The notes under the pieces were generated by a model, which had not been told where the DNA came from, did not search any database, and saw only the letters and a list, made by a program, of their open reading frames with translations. A stretch of 64,000 nucleotides of DNA from contig NC_092326.1 in the NCBI RefSeq assembly GCF_036785885.1, positions 41,130,287-41,194,286 of the forward strand, read 5' to 3'. The translations under genes were made by a program, and so were the position numbers. Shown here in pieces: positions 22,425-35,982 of the stretch. Positions within the stretch are counted from its first letter, which is position 1, and the number at the start of each line of letters is the position of its first letter. This DNA comes from Coffea arabica. Lineage: Eukaryota; Streptophyta; Magnoliopsida; Gentianales; Rubiaceae.

Positions 22425-23506
22425 GTAATGATTTCTGTAGTTTATTTTCGAATTTTTTCTAGAAATTTTTTATGTTTAATTTGGAAATTATATTGGATAA
22501 TTGTTGGCGTTTTTGTTTTTGTTATTGTTGTTGTCATTTTCCTTTGCATTTTGTTTCTTTCGAGTTATTGAAGTATGAAATCTAGTCTTGTGTTGTTGTT
22601 TGCTTGGCTGCCGAGACTGACCGACACATAAGGAGGGGCGAAGTGTTTTGAATGGCGAGTTCTTATTGCCTTCAATTTCTCATCTTTTAGGCAAAATAAT
22701 TCGGAATATTTGAAGACTGAAATGGTTTTGCTTTTAAGTAGCTAAGAATGAGTGGCTTGATGTGTCGAAATGAAGAGGAATTCGAATTTTTTGTCCTGTG
22801 ATATTTCTTTTTTCTTTTTTTTTTTAAATATATTGCTGAATGAATGATTGTTCCTTCGAATGATGAGGTGCTGATTTTTTCTTGATTTTTAGGATCTGTG
22901 CGCTGGGTCGATTTTTTTTTTTTTTTAGTTACATGTCGCTGAATTAATGTTCACTGTTTGCTATTGAGCTGTTGATTTTTTGTTTGATTTCTAGGATTTC
23001 AGCACTGGATCAAGGAAAACCAAGGTTGAGTTCTCATCTTCTCCATCTCTCTTTCTCTCTCCTTCCTTATCTGTGCTTGAGAATTAGTAGAGATAAGTCA
23101 AGAAGGAAAAAAGAAAAGAAAAATATCTGTTGTAGGTTTATGTTGAAATTATGGAGTATTTAATATGTTGCTACAATTTGTCACGTATTGTCTCTCCTGA
23201 TTTTTGCGCAAATTTCATACTTGTATTCATAGGAGTCCAGTGTGAATATCATTACTGGTATTTCTTTTTCCTTTTTATGAAAGCTTATTCTTTGAATTGT
23301 TTAAAGGGCCTCTTATAACATACCTGATTTTCTTTTTTCTTTTTTTTTTTGCTTTAGCTTTTTAACAGCGGAAGTCATTGAACTGTTGCAGTCTAAAATA
23401 TATGGTAACTTGAAGACAACGGTATGTGCAACCTTTCTAACTTAGAGGTTTCCTTGCCGACTCAATCTGGTGGTTTATTCATCGTTGGCCTTTTTGAATC
23501 TGGTTG

Positions 23507-26500
23507 ATGAGGGGTGTTCGGGTGGACGTGGATGGGCTGCCAACTAAAGGGTTGGTGGAAGTTAATCAGGATCATGTGCGGGATGACCAAAGGGCAGTAA
23601 AAAATGGAATTACAGGCGATGGACATGGGATCTCCGAGGAAGGTGAGTCAAGGACCAATGAGGAAGTCAATAATGGGCGCATAGATCTTGTACAAGCCCA
23701 GACTGTTCTCCTTGCTCAGCATCACCAGCAGCAGCAGCCTCAGGGGCCAGTTGTCCGTTGGGAGCGCTTTCTTCCTTTCAGGTCCCTAAAAGTTCTGTTG
23801 GTGGAAAATGATGATTCAACCCGCCATGTCGTCAGTGCACTGCTTAGGAATTGCAGCTATGAAGGTGAGTTATCACATTTTTATCTGCCTACTCTCTTGT
23901 CTTGGAATTATGATCTGATCAATCATCGTTGACTAACAAAATATATTCACTCTTCGTTTTTATTTTGACCAAGTCTGCACCTGTTTCTCATTAACTTGGT
24001 CGTATGCTTTTTGAACGAAAGAAAAGTGATCGGCATGTTGGTGATTTACATTATACTTTTGAGTTTTAATACCTGACATCTATTGCTTGTCTCTTGTTTG
24101 TCTATGCTACATGGTTAGTTATAGATTGTAATTCCTGTATGGCCTCATGTGGTTTTAATGGATAATTTTCTACCATTTGCTGCTATATGAAAACTGATCC
24201 TTTGATATGTATCTTGGTTGTCCCTCTTTTGCTAAGAGCAGTTATTGTTCCTTTATACTTGAAAATCAGATTATATTTTAAAAACTTACCATACTTGATT
24301 ATGGCTGACCTTAAGCAGATATGACATATTTCAACTTCGAGGGTTTGAAATCAATTCATGCAAAACCCTCAATCCAAAAAGACTCTTACTGTGATCTCTT
24401 TCTTAAAAAGAGAATGTGTGTTCTAAAATCAGATTATAGTTTGAAATTTTACCTTACGTGACTATAACTCACCTTAAGCGGAGATGACATATTTCAACTT
24501 CGAGGGTTTGAAATCAATTCATAAAAGTCCCTCAAACCAAACAGACTCTTACTGTGGTCTGTTTCTTAAAAGGAAAATGTGGTTTTCTATTTAGTGCGAA
24601 ACGTGGCCTAGGTCAATTGAATTGACTTTAGCTATTGCTGGGTGACGCTTTATATGCATATTACATCTTTCAAGACTTCCAGATCTTGCCATTTATTGAA
24701 GAAAATAGGAGAGAGGCCACGTATCTGGCTCTGAATCGTATGATTAAAGGCTTGTTAAAGTATTGATTAAGGTAATTAAGTATGTCATAGACAGCATACA
24801 GCAAATTTACTTGTTCATTTTAGATTCATCAATTAAGTTTTGTTTTTCTCCCCTGACTTCTTATCATCGTATGTTAGCCTTGAATATGTTTATACTTAGT
24901 TTGATTTTTATTTGGAACTTCTTTGTGGATCTATTGCCTATTGCTTTTAAAATATTAGGTAACAAAAATGGGATGACATGAGTGGCTATAGGAGAGTTTA
25001 CCTAGAGGAGTTAAAAGAAAAAATTCAAAGCAGGATTTAGATTAAAGGCATAGGCTCGTATTTAGATTGACCGTTGTAGAAACATGAACAGTAGTATCTG
25101 GAAGACGAAGATGTTAATAATTGAAGTGTTTGAGGATTTGGCTCAGTGCTTGTATGTTATTTCCTCCATCATGAAGCATGGAGCAACATGCACACTGCCT
25201 GTGAGATGATGCCAGCTGGGTTACCAAAAGGAATACTAATGGTTTGGCTACTTTGATTGAAAAGCTAAATTTGATGAAATTGTAATTTGAATTTTTAAAA
25301 CATGTTCTGAATCTCAAGTGAGAGCAGGATTACAAAAACTGCATTAGCGGCTTGGACTTGTCAAAATAGGAATTAATTTGCATGAAATTTTGAAACTCAA
25401 AATTACTTGTGACTAGCCTTGTGCTTTTCCATATTACTAGTTATTTCAATTAGAATCACCAAATACTGGCCTTGAAATGAAATTGAGATCTCGCAATTCC
25501 TATTATCAGCCTTGCACTTTTCCAAGTTACTTGTTATCTAGAATATTTTTACCTGGTGTTCCCTTAGATCCTTCTAACCAGAATATACAAGGCAATTAAC
25601 TATACTTTTCCATATTGATACGCTTGATATAGAAGTTTCATTTAATCTCTGTGAATTTCCATGCTTTATTATGCGTATGTAGCTTTGTTTCTCTCTAAGT
25701 TTGTTGCTTTTCCTTTTTCAAGTAAGGGGAGTAATGCAATGTCTTTTCTCATCTTCGATTGTCCTTTTGTTGGCAAGAACAAAATTGCACATTTTCAAAA
25801 TAGAATCAATAAATGTGAGATTAATTTAATACTTCAAGTTTTATGTTTTAGAAAATTTTGTTATTTTTTTCTAGATGTTCTGTTCTCCATATTAAAGAAG
25901 CATTTCATTTATTATTTCTTTCTTACTCCAACTGTTCTTATTTTTTGTCCGGTTGATTCTGGCAGTGACTGCTGTATCAAATGGTGTGGAAGCATGGAAA
26001 CTATTGGAGGACTTAACCAATCATATTGACCTTGTTCTAACAGAAGTAGCCATGCCCTGTTTATCGGGCATTGGCCTCCTATCCAAGATCATGAATCATA
26101 AAACTTGCAAGAATATCCCAGTAATTAGTGAGTACTGTTCCTACTATATGTATTAGCTCTGTATACAAGCCTTGTCATTTATTATTCTGCCGATTGATAT
26201 ATTTAACTGCTACAACTGATGAGTTTTGTGTGCAGTGATGTCATCTAATGATTCTATGGGTATAGTCTTTAAGTGTCTGTCAAAGGGTGCTGTTGACTTT
26301 TTAGTGAAGCCTATTCGAAAGAATGAGCTTAAAAATCTCTGGCAGCATGTTTGGAGGAAATGTCACAGTGTAAGTTAATCCCAACACTAATTTTTTCATA
26401 GACAGGTTTAGACAACTATTTCAGGTTGGTGCTAGTATGTAATATTGGCAAGGTTTCTTTGATTGAATTCCATGGGAAAGGAGCATCAGATAGCATCTGA

Positions 26501-29500
26501 AACAAATCTGACTTATTAACTACTGTTTGTGGTTCTTAGAGCTCTATGATTTGATTTACCACTTTCCTCTAATGGGTATAGCATGTTGTTCTGTCTTGTA
26601 TCATTCCGCAGTCAAGTGGTAGTGGGAGTGAAAGTGGGATACGGACTCAAAAATCAACAAAGTCAAAAAGTGTTGAAGGTTCGGAGAATAACACTGACAG
26701 TAATGATGAGGATGACAATGGAAGCATTGGGTTGAATTATAGAGATGGAAGTGACAATGGAAGTGGCACTCAGGTATTGCCTAATTTTGGATTCCATCCC
26801 TTGTTAAATTATGTCTTTCTACCCCTTTTTGTTTAACTTATATTTTGTGCAGCCAAAAAATATTTGTCTTCTTCTGAATAATTTCATTGACCATTATGCT
26901 CATCCAATCAGGTGGTTATGTTGCCTTTTAGACCTTGAAATGCTTTTGGAGCTTTTGATTAGTTCTGTAGGAATCTGTTACTCACTTTATTGTATTTAGC
27001 AAAATTTAAATCCATTATCCACCGTTGTCAAAAATGGAATAGTGGTGTGAGAGTTGAATTTTCGTGATGCTACAGTGTAGGCATCCTATTACCAGTTTAA
27101 GAATGGACTGCAATGGGAATGTACACCATAACAGTGGTTTTACAATATGGGAGGTGAGACTGAACAGGAAAACTTGGATCTATAGTATTAATGTTGTTAG
27201 AATGGTCCATGATGGACTTTAGTGATGAGGATAAAGGGATACGTTGGGGCCTTTGTAGGCTTTAAATTGAACAAATCCAGGCATCAACTCTGTAAAGGAT
27301 TTAGTCATTGGGTCCCAGTCTAGCCAGATAAGTAGGTAAAAGGTACTTAAGTATTATATTCTGTCAACACACTTGCTCAGACAGTCAGCTATTTGTCTTT
27401 CTGTTGAGCCTTGACCTGGGAAAAGGCCTTTCAAATGCCAAAAAGTTTAGATGGAAGTGGTACAAATTAATCAATTTAAAACTTGGAAGTTCTACATAGA
27501 TGACAGAGTAATGTTTGCAGTATCATTTTTCTACTAGGTAATTGCAACTCGTAATTCTTAAAATCTAACCATTGAATCAAGAATACAAATTTCATAAATA
27601 GAAATGCAACAGGAAGACTAGTTACTGATACTTAAAAATGTTAATTGTGTCTTTCAGATTAAGGTTATGTTTTATTTGACCATGATACTTAAATTATTTT
27701 GTTGAAATGAAGAATTCAATTTATTTAGTAACACTGGATACTGTTTTTGATTACTCACAAGAACTGGAAATTCTGTTTTTGTCTGGGGGTGTGATCTCTT
27801 AGAAAAATGTGTTGTTTTAAAAGGCCTAAAATACTGGAAAGGTGAACCCATTGTTTTGGCTCATTTAACTGTTGTCACACTTGTTAGAGGTATTTGGATC
27901 GCATAGATCTGTTATCAACTAATGCTTATGGTAGAGGTTGCAGGTTTGATGCATAGAGTGCTTAAGCTGTTTGCCAATTGCATAAATTCGAAAGACCCAA
28001 AAGCAGTCAGTGCGAGATCCCACTGGTTTAGTGTTTTAGATAGTATCATTTTAGCTAAAAAGTCTCACACCTAGACTTATCTAGCCTGTACTCCGAAAGG
28101 CATAATCAATGAGAAAGCTTGCACTGTTGAAATAAAAGTAGAACGGAAGTTTGTATTCAGAGGGGCTCTCAAAAAGGGACATAATAATTGATAATGTGCT
28201 AGAGATGCTTGTGGAGTTGCTGTTCATGAAAGATGTCATTATTCTTACTTAAGAAGTTTTTCATCTTCATTTTGTCTGCTGGTGCATATTTTTCTTAGAA
28301 TCCATGATTTAATCCAAATGAAGCATCGGCTAGAATTGTGAAAAAGTATACTTGTTTTTGGTTTTTAATGGCTATGCATAGTTTAACACCCTTGGAATTT
28401 CAAAGTTTATAACTGATGCAACCAAAGCATCCTTAGCAGTGAAATAGAACCTGCTTGAGTGCCATTTGCCTGACAGCGCAACTGGATATACATTTTTTTT
28501 CTTTCTTGGTTTTTCATGAATATGCATTCTACTTGGTATTAGGTTGTCTCAAATGGGTAAACTTGTAGAGCTACTCTTCTGTAGCACAGATACGTTGCAG
28601 AAATTCTATGCAAATTAATTTTCGGTTGCAGAGTAGAGAACCATTTTATCTGCTTCATTCCAGGGAACCATTTTTTTTAAGTTTCTTATAAACCAGTAAC
28701 TGTTGCCTGCCCTGTAATCTCATGCACCGGATTTAACATTCCTCTGCTGTGTTATCGAAATATACATAGCGATGTTAATATTTTGCTTGAGATGGTTCCA
28801 GATGGCAGGGCAAAAGAGAAAAAAAAAAACTCTGTAAGTACAATCATATAAAAGACGGTTACAGAAGAAAAAACAAGATGTTGCAGTATGATTATATACA
28901 TCAATTATGATAATGTAATGTTTTTCAAATCATTAGACCTGGAATATGTCTAATGCAAAGACTCATTGGTCAAATATGCCTTTTTTTCCTTTCCATTTCC
29001 CTATGTTAGCGTAGAGATATCCAACTATATTGTGGCTTTCTACTTTTGAACATTTCTGCTACTCTAGCTTCACATAGTACCGCTCATCCATCTAGAATTT
29101 GGCACTAGTTCCTCTTTTCTCCAGATAATCCTGTTCTACTTGCAATCCAGTGGAACATTTTCAACAGTCCTCAATTTGTCCAAAATGTTTGGATATATTT
29201 GTCCTACAGCTTTTCTTTGATATCCCTCTTCTTTCACCAATTTCGGCTTTCCTCTTCTCATCTAGTATGTGTTGTTGCTATATTAAGTTCTAGAAGATGG
29301 TGCGTACTTCGTTTTCTGTTATAAAAGATAGAACATAGAAAATAGTATATTCTTGTTTAGTAAGTAATTGTACTATATTATACTCGAGAAGATACTATAT
29401 ATTTCAGTTACTTTCTTCCAGATGAGAATCGAGGATAATGACCCTATGTTGTTATCTTGCTCTTGTACCATTACTATATTAATGAGCCTACCAACTCCTC

Positions 29501-32500
29501 TCATACCTGACACTTACTAGACTCTTACTGTGCTAGGACTGTAGTGCTAGGCAATAAAGAGCTTATGTTTCAGTACATGAGATACTTCTACCTTGGCTAT
29601 CCATGTTTTCAATTCACCCTTTGGTGTCAGCTTTACATTTCTCTTGCTCAGCTTTCTATCGGAGTCTTTATACTCTAAAATAGGTCATCTGTTCCATGGA
29701 AAAGAATATTATAATGAAGCCCTCCTTGCTTTATGTCTATGTTGCTTGGTGTTTCTAAATGCTATCATGAAGAATAGGTTGGGCAACATATATCCTGGTG
29801 GAGAACGTGAAATTTACCCAGAACAGAATATCACTTTAAACAATCATATCTCTGTAGCGCCATACTCAACTTTATTTTCTTGTCAATCAGAAGTTTGAGA
29901 TTTCATCACTGCTGGTAGACATATTTCTTGATTCCATAGTGGATCCATGTCTGCTTCTGTTGACAAAACCAAACAACTGAAGGTTAGACCTTGTACTTAT
30001 ATTGTCTGATTTATGAAGTCATTTTTACTTGACTTGAAATTAGGAAGAGAAATTATGGTATTCATCTTGGGGATATGTTACTGCAAGGTCTTCATCTAAA
30101 CCTGCAAAAGTAACTCAGTTGTATTCAAGCAAGGAACTCCCTGTTTGCAAGGGTGATGTTTCAGGTTATAATGCGAAAGGTTAAGGGAACTTGGATGTTA
30201 GCAAGGGAGTGATCAAATTGGATTGAAATATTACCACTAACCAAATTGTTCCATAGGGGAAAGATATGCAAGAAGACCTTGACCAATTCATTTTGTTTGG
30301 CGTCATCAACTGCAAAATGGAAATAGTAAAAATACTTTATCATGCATTTGTAATTTATGGAGTCTGTGTTCATCTTCGAGTGATAAAGTGCGACTAGTTA
30401 TATGATCCCAGATAAGACTACTAGGAGATGATTGGAAGTACTGAGTCAGCATTGACCTTTGTCTTTCCTCTGCAACAAGATTTTATGTTAATTCTTCATC
30501 ATTGACCGATTATCACACCTGAGTCCTATTTTTTAAATACCTGGGTAAGACAAGAAAAACTAGAATATAATTTTGTTTCATTTAAACCTAACTGCAAAAG
30601 CTTTGATATTTTATGTTGACTGACATCCTGCAACTGTGGTATGGAACCAAAACATGTTATTGGTATGGAGTTTATGCCCATAAAGTAATGTGATGTACAA
30701 GTAAACCATGACCACTTTGGGAGAGTGGACAGAGGTCTAAAAGTGCAATCAACTGTTTCAAGGTATAGCTAATTTTGTCTTTCCTATTTTCAACTAAAGA
30801 TGTACTGAGCAAGTAGCCTGACCTGCTACCCGTATTTTTTTCCTTATTCTTGTTGGAGATTTTCTTTGTATGTATAGCTATTCACATGCACTGCAAAACA
30901 TAAAAACATTGTGGAAACTAATTCATGTCCACTTTACGTGTGATTACTCTTAAACATACCGTGATCTAGTCTGTTTATAGTGTCAATTGATTGTAATATC
31001 TCCTTCCAGCAGAGTTCTTGGTCAAAAAGGGCTGTAGAAGTTGACAGTCCGCAACGTATGTCACCATGGGATGATTTAGCAGATCCCCCTGATAGCACCT
31101 GTGCTCAGGTTATTCATTCAAGGCCAGAGGCACATAGCAGTAACTGGGTGCCCGTAAATGCCACCAGAAAGGCCCATGAATGTGATGATGATCCTGGTAG
31201 CGTTTCTTCGACGGAATAAGCTTTTGCACTTATTTGTGCTGTACAGCTCTTAACTTACCAAATTCTGATTGTTGCAGATAATGTTGCAATGGGCAAAGAT
31301 TTGAGAATAGGAGTTCCTAGAGACCCAGACTTGCAGCTCAAAGACCAAAGTGATGAGGTACAAGGTAATATGGCAAGTACTGAGAAGCACAAATTTTCCA
31401 CTCCAGACATCAAGAAAGACGGGGAGAAAATGGAAAAGGGTATGGTGGAGTACCGCAATGAGATGGCGAAAGATGAAATACAGGACAAAGACAATGATCT
31501 GATGGGTGCCATTACCAATATCACTATGACTCACGGAGGTAATGCACACAACGAAGTTCAGAATGACCCATCAAAGATCGCTGTACAAAAAGATATGGAC
31601 CTGTACAATGCTAAAGAACTGCCATCCCTTGAGCTTAGTTTGAAGCGACTAAGAGATGTAGGCAATGGTGGAAACAGTACCCAAGAACGTAATATATTAA
31701 GACATTCGGATCATTCTGCATTTTCTAGGTATATGAATTCAGGCCTAAAGCTATCCTCGAGTTGAGCAATGACCGCTCAGAGTTCAACGCTTATTTGTTA
31801 TTATGCAGGTATAACACCACATCTACCACTAACCAGGCACCAACTGGAATTGTCGGCAGCTGTTCTCCGGTTAATAATAGTTCAGAAGCCGCAAAGACTG
31901 AATCAATGCAAAATTTACAGTCTAACTCAAGTGGAACACCTAATCAGGGTTCTAATGGCAGTAGCAACAACAATGACATGGGCTCCACTACAAACAACGC
32001 TTTTACTAAGGTGGAAACATTTGGCGAGAAAACAACCCCCAGAGCTGCGGTTAGTGTTCGTCCTTGTTCTGCCTTTCAGCCGGTGCAAAATGGCTATGAT
32101 ACTTCCCCCCAGCCTATGACAGCGGGGAAGCCTGATTCTGCGAAGACAATGGTGGCTCAAGCAAGGGCCATGCACCAGCAACCTCAAGTGGAACACCACC
32201 ACCACCACCATTACCATCACCATCACCACCATGTTCATAGCTTGCAGCAACAACAGCAGCTACTTAATGGTGATGATTTGTCTTTGCGAAACATGATGTC
32301 GGGTGCTCCACAATGTGGGCCCTCCAACATGTTAGGTGTCGCAATTGAAGGTAATGCCGCTAACTATGGTAGTGCATCTGGAAGCAACAATGGAAGTAAC
32401 GGGCAAAATGGGAGCAGCGGACAGAACGGGAGCAGCACTGCTGTGATTGTGGAAGGAACAAACGTGGCAAGTGATAATGGAGCCACTGGAAAATGTGGGG

Positions 32501-33048
32501 CTGGTGGAGGAATTGCCAGTGGAAGCAGGAGTTGTGTAGATCAGGATCGTTTATCACAAAGAGAGGCTGCTTTGTACAAGTTTCGCCAGAAGAGGAAAGA
32601 AAGATGCTTTGAGAAGAAGGTATTTGCATTCAATCTGTCCTTAGTTGTTGCATTCTATTTTTAAACCACTAGATTCGCATTCTATTTTTAAACCACTAGA
32701 AGAATCTAGGGATACTATGGGATACCAATCTTCTTTTAGGTTGTCATTCTAGAAATACATGTTTGCCTGCAATTACATTAAGCACCATAAACACTATTGA
32801 GACATCGTGCTCAATATTCACATGTGGGGAGAAGGTAAAATTTGCATTCAGTTATCTTGCTAGTGCATTTAGTGATGTTATATAGAATTGCTGAACTACC
32901 TTTTTTCTAATTTCATGATGGACTTCAGGTGAGATATCAGAGCAGGAAAAAGTTGGCTGAACAGAGGCCACGTGTTCGTGGGCAATTTGTGCGACAAACA
33001 GTTGATGATAACAAAAGCAAAGACAGAGACAAAGATCCAGACAGCTAA
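23507..33048 (+). CDS. PRR7: Pseudo-response regulator 7 (circadian clock repressor)
   Basis: Coding exons 23507-23864, 25966-26127, 26236-26369, 26612-26773, 31013-31196 (or from 31010), 31278-31728, 31809-32619 and 32929-33048 join in phase to 793 residues (Arabidopsis PRR7 about 727). The pseudo-receiver domain spans residues 94-212. It keeps VENDD and VKPI, but the phosphate-accepting Asp is Glu (E146, in LVLTEVAMP), the mark of pseudo-regulators. An EAR-type LELSL at 451-455 matches the TOPLESS-binding motif of PRR5/7/9. SAFSRYN follows at 480-486, then a Ser/Asn/Gly-rich region with a His run at 613-627. The CCT domain ([18 protein letters not shown] onward) lies at about 731-776. PRR7 represses CCA1/LHY and growth genes in the nucleus. 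ATG 23507 was chosen over an earlier in-frame TTG. Intron 4 is 4.2 kb. No damage is seen. Confidence 0.95.
24261..24582. repeat. ~163-bp tandem duplication in PRR7 intron 1
   Basis: Two adjacent units, 24261-24418 and 24425-24582, share AAATCAGATTATA at the start, then GACATATTTCAACTTCGAGG and the tail GACTCTTACTGTG. They differ by scattered substitutions and small indels, so the duplication is not recent. It lies within intron 1 (23865-25965) and affects no splice site. Confidence 0.85.
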
Positions 33049-33679
33049 CGCCTGCCCTTTCTTGGGTGCGTATCACGGATATGTAAATGAAGATTAGCAT
33101 TGATCCTAGATAGGGCAGGAGCATTATGAGTCCATGATTGGTGGTTTTTGCAAAGGTCAGAAAAGCTATCAACTAGATGTATGGCAATTGAAGGCCATGG
33201 TAATCGAGTGATGAACCCTTCTCTTGAGTTCTGTTAGTTGTCTAGTCTATATAGTTGCTACTGTACCGCTAGTAAGTGTTCATGACCGCGTCTATGCAAA
33301 TAAGATTCTTAAGATCGGGAATGTGTTTCTGTTTATGATTTGTTCCTGGACGATGTCTGAAAAGCTCTCAAATAAAGTGTATTTCTCCTCTGTTTATGTT
33401 CATTATCATCTGATCGAAGTGCTTACATGCAAAGAATTTGTGTCCTATAGCTAGCACTAGATGAAAATTAACTCTAGGGTACTTCTGCCATTATCAGATT
33501 CCTACAGAACAAAAATTGACGGTTTGTTGGCTAATAGCAATAGCTAAAGGCACTCAGGATGGAGACACAAAAGGACTGGTGCCCACAGATGAAACCTAAG
33601 TCAGCTAGATCTCCAGTTTAATCGAGTATACCAAAAATATAACCGTAATGCAACTCTAAGCGGCTTAAACTTTCAAGTA

Positions 33680-33774
33680 CAGTAAAGGACTGAGCATACT
33701 CATCAGTTATCTTAAGGCTAGACTCCGGCAGTAAAGTACTGAACATGCTCAGTTACTCTAAAGCTAGACTCCGG
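33680..33774. repeat. Imperfect ~49-bp tandem repeat
   Basis: Unit 1 (33680-33728) runs from CAGTAAAGGACTGAGCATAC to GGCTAGACTCCGG. Unit 2 (33729-33774) runs from CAGTAAAGTACTGAACATGC to AGCTAGACTCCGG, with a short internal deletion. It lies downstream of PRR7, outside any exon seen. Confidence 0.8.
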
Positions 33775-33866
33775 GAAAAAAGGGAAAGGGAAGAAAATCT
33801 CTCAATTTAGAAACAGTGCAAGACCAAACCAAGAAAGAATGGCATGTATTGCTTAGTCAGCGTTCA

Positions 33867-34276
33867 AAGTAGGACTACAAGTTGACCAAGTTACTCGACT
33901 CGAGTTTGCCACTAACTCGATCAATTGCTCGACTCAAATTCAATATTGACAAAACTCAAGTTGAGTTCAAGTTGCTCGAGAATACGTACAAGTCAAGTTC
34001 AAGTATTATATGCGTATGATCGTATGCTCGACAAACCTAATAGAGTCTTAAATATATATATATATATTAGAATTTACATATTTATTGGTGTGAAATGTAA
34101 ATTATATCCTTTGTTAAAATTATATATAAAATATTAATTTTTATGAAGTGAGTTTGATTAGGTTCGATTAGACTCGAATTCAAGTAAGGTGAATTAAAGT
34201 TGAGTTCAAATTCGATTTCAATTTCTAAAAGTTGGACGAGTTATTTTAACTCATTACTTGAGTTTGACCCTACTTC
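33867..34276. repeat. CTCGA/CTCAAGTT-rich inverted-repeat element
   Basis: The left end, AAGTAGGACTACAAGTTGAC, is answered by the complement of the right end, GAAGTAGGGTCAAACTCAAG. Both arms are dense in ACTCGAGT/CTCAAGTT words around an AT-rich centre with (TA)n near 34049-34066. It is the same architecture as 1320-1787 and 43968-44401, and is probably a hAT-derived MITE. No target duplication was found. Confidence 0.45.
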
Positions 34277-34804
34277 AAATGAAGAAGGAGCTGAAAGCAT
34301 TAAAGCTTAAGGAATCCCTATTGTGTAACAAGAAGGATTCCTAAGCCGAAATATCGACCCAAAAAAAGGCAAAAAAAAAAAAAATACACGATGGAGATGA
34401 GATTATATGCCAGCATTTTACTTTTGGGATCTAGTATTTCCTAGCAACTAAAATTCTTTTTCTAACCCTCTCCCTTTGAGATTCTTCTCATTAACATTGA
34501 ATATGGCAACGTTTGATGATTAAATTCTAACAGACGCAGGTGTTTATTTGTATAGAAACAGGCGTACTGACATAGCACAAGCCAGCACCACGTACGTGTA
34601 TAGATGCAAGTATATCTGCATCTCCATAGAGATCAACACAATAAGATCCAATCATGCATGTATATTGGCTGTTCATACTTCTGATCCCTATCCGTAATTC
34701 TCATATCATATGGTTACAGATGAATAATAGATTCTGGGAAGCTGGAAAACAAACAATTAAGCGCGATATAAGATCCATGCATGTTAAGAATTATGTACAG
34801 ATTA

Positions 34805-34822
34805 GGGGGGGGGGGGGGGGGG
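34805..34822 (+). repeat. 18-base poly-G run
   Basis: An uninterrupted G18 stands in AT-rich DNA. Such runs are unstable and G-quadruplex-prone. Similar but shorter runs occur at 7015-7026 (C12) and 55689-55700 (G12). Run length may be affected by assembly error. Confidence 0.85.
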
Positions 34823-35847
34823 AATGAGATGATACACAAAAAATTAACGTGCGCAGCAATATAGCACAAACAGAAGATCTCAGAATCTCCAGGATTGTAA
34901 ACAAACATATTGCATCAAGAAGGATTGAAACATAGGATGAAGAGATTCATACCTTGATGGCCGCAATGCAAAGAACCATATTGTTCTGCAAGAAACTGCA
35001 CAATTTGCTAAAACAGTTAACAAAAGATACGTGAAATATCACACTCTAGCAAATATCAAATGCTACAATTTTTGGTAATCAGGAAATAAAAATGATCTTA
35101 AAGATAAATAAGTACACCGACTGCGATCTATATTTTCTATAATATCTGTGCCTGGATTCCTCCATTTTGACTGCGAGCTAATTCACAACATAGCTGTCTT
35201 GAATGATGAATATTGTTCAAGTCAAGGCGTAGTGGTGAATGGTGAATACTGAATGGTGCTCCTGTTGTTTTGCATTACAGTTAGAGAACGAGGAAAATTA
35301 GGAGCTGTGCTAGAATAACACGTGAAGCATATGGGCATGTGCTTAAATAAAGAACTATCTCCATAATTATAGGCCACGCTCCCCAATTATTATTAATTGT
35401 TTCAATTGTTAACTTAAAAACTCTTTTCCCTACGCTGGTTAATCAACCTTCCTTTACTTCTTTGACCTTTACCTGTTTTTTTTTTCTTCTTCTTCTTCTA
35501 ATAAGGATTGTAGAAAACTGATGATGAACTATGAAACTTCAAATTTCGTGCTGAAGAATTCGAGACAAAAAATCTCTTGTACTTCATTTAAGATGCAATA
35601 ATTCTAAATTAATTGGAAAAAAAAGTATTTTATTTTACTAATAATAAAAAGTGTATAATCGCGTTACACAATATGTATTTTCCAAAACCAGATTATATAC
35701 TCCACATAAGGATTCCATGAGATGCACCGGGGGATTGTTGCTCTTAGCGTAAGTTCTACATTGTTTTGAGATCGAATGACTTTCATATCTCCATCCTCCC
35801 CATCCTCATGAGTAATGACAAGGATTGTGTTTGAAAATCAGCCTTGT

Positions 35848-35982
35848 TTGGATTGCGATTTTTCGTCGAAAAATTACATCGTTTTCCGTAATCACATTTT
35901 CCTATTACCTTTTTCCCTCACATATATCAAATCGCTACAGTAATTTTTCCATGAAAAATCATGGAAAATGCAATCCAAACAC
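35848..35982. mobile_element. MITE with GTTTGGATTGC inverted termini
   Basis: The left end is TTGTTTGGATTGCGATTTTTC and the right end GGAAAATGCAATCCAAACAC, whose complement starts GTGTTTGGATTGCATTTTCC. The interior holds ATCGCTACAGTAATTTTTCC, a motif similar to the CTGTAGCAATTTTT word in the element at 20285. It is about 135 bp and non-coding. Confidence 0.65.

Noticed and set aside
31762-32664. 300-codon open frame as a separate gene
   Set aside because: It is the penultimate PRR7 exon read from an upstream start into the following intron; splice sites and the CCT domain continue into the next exon.
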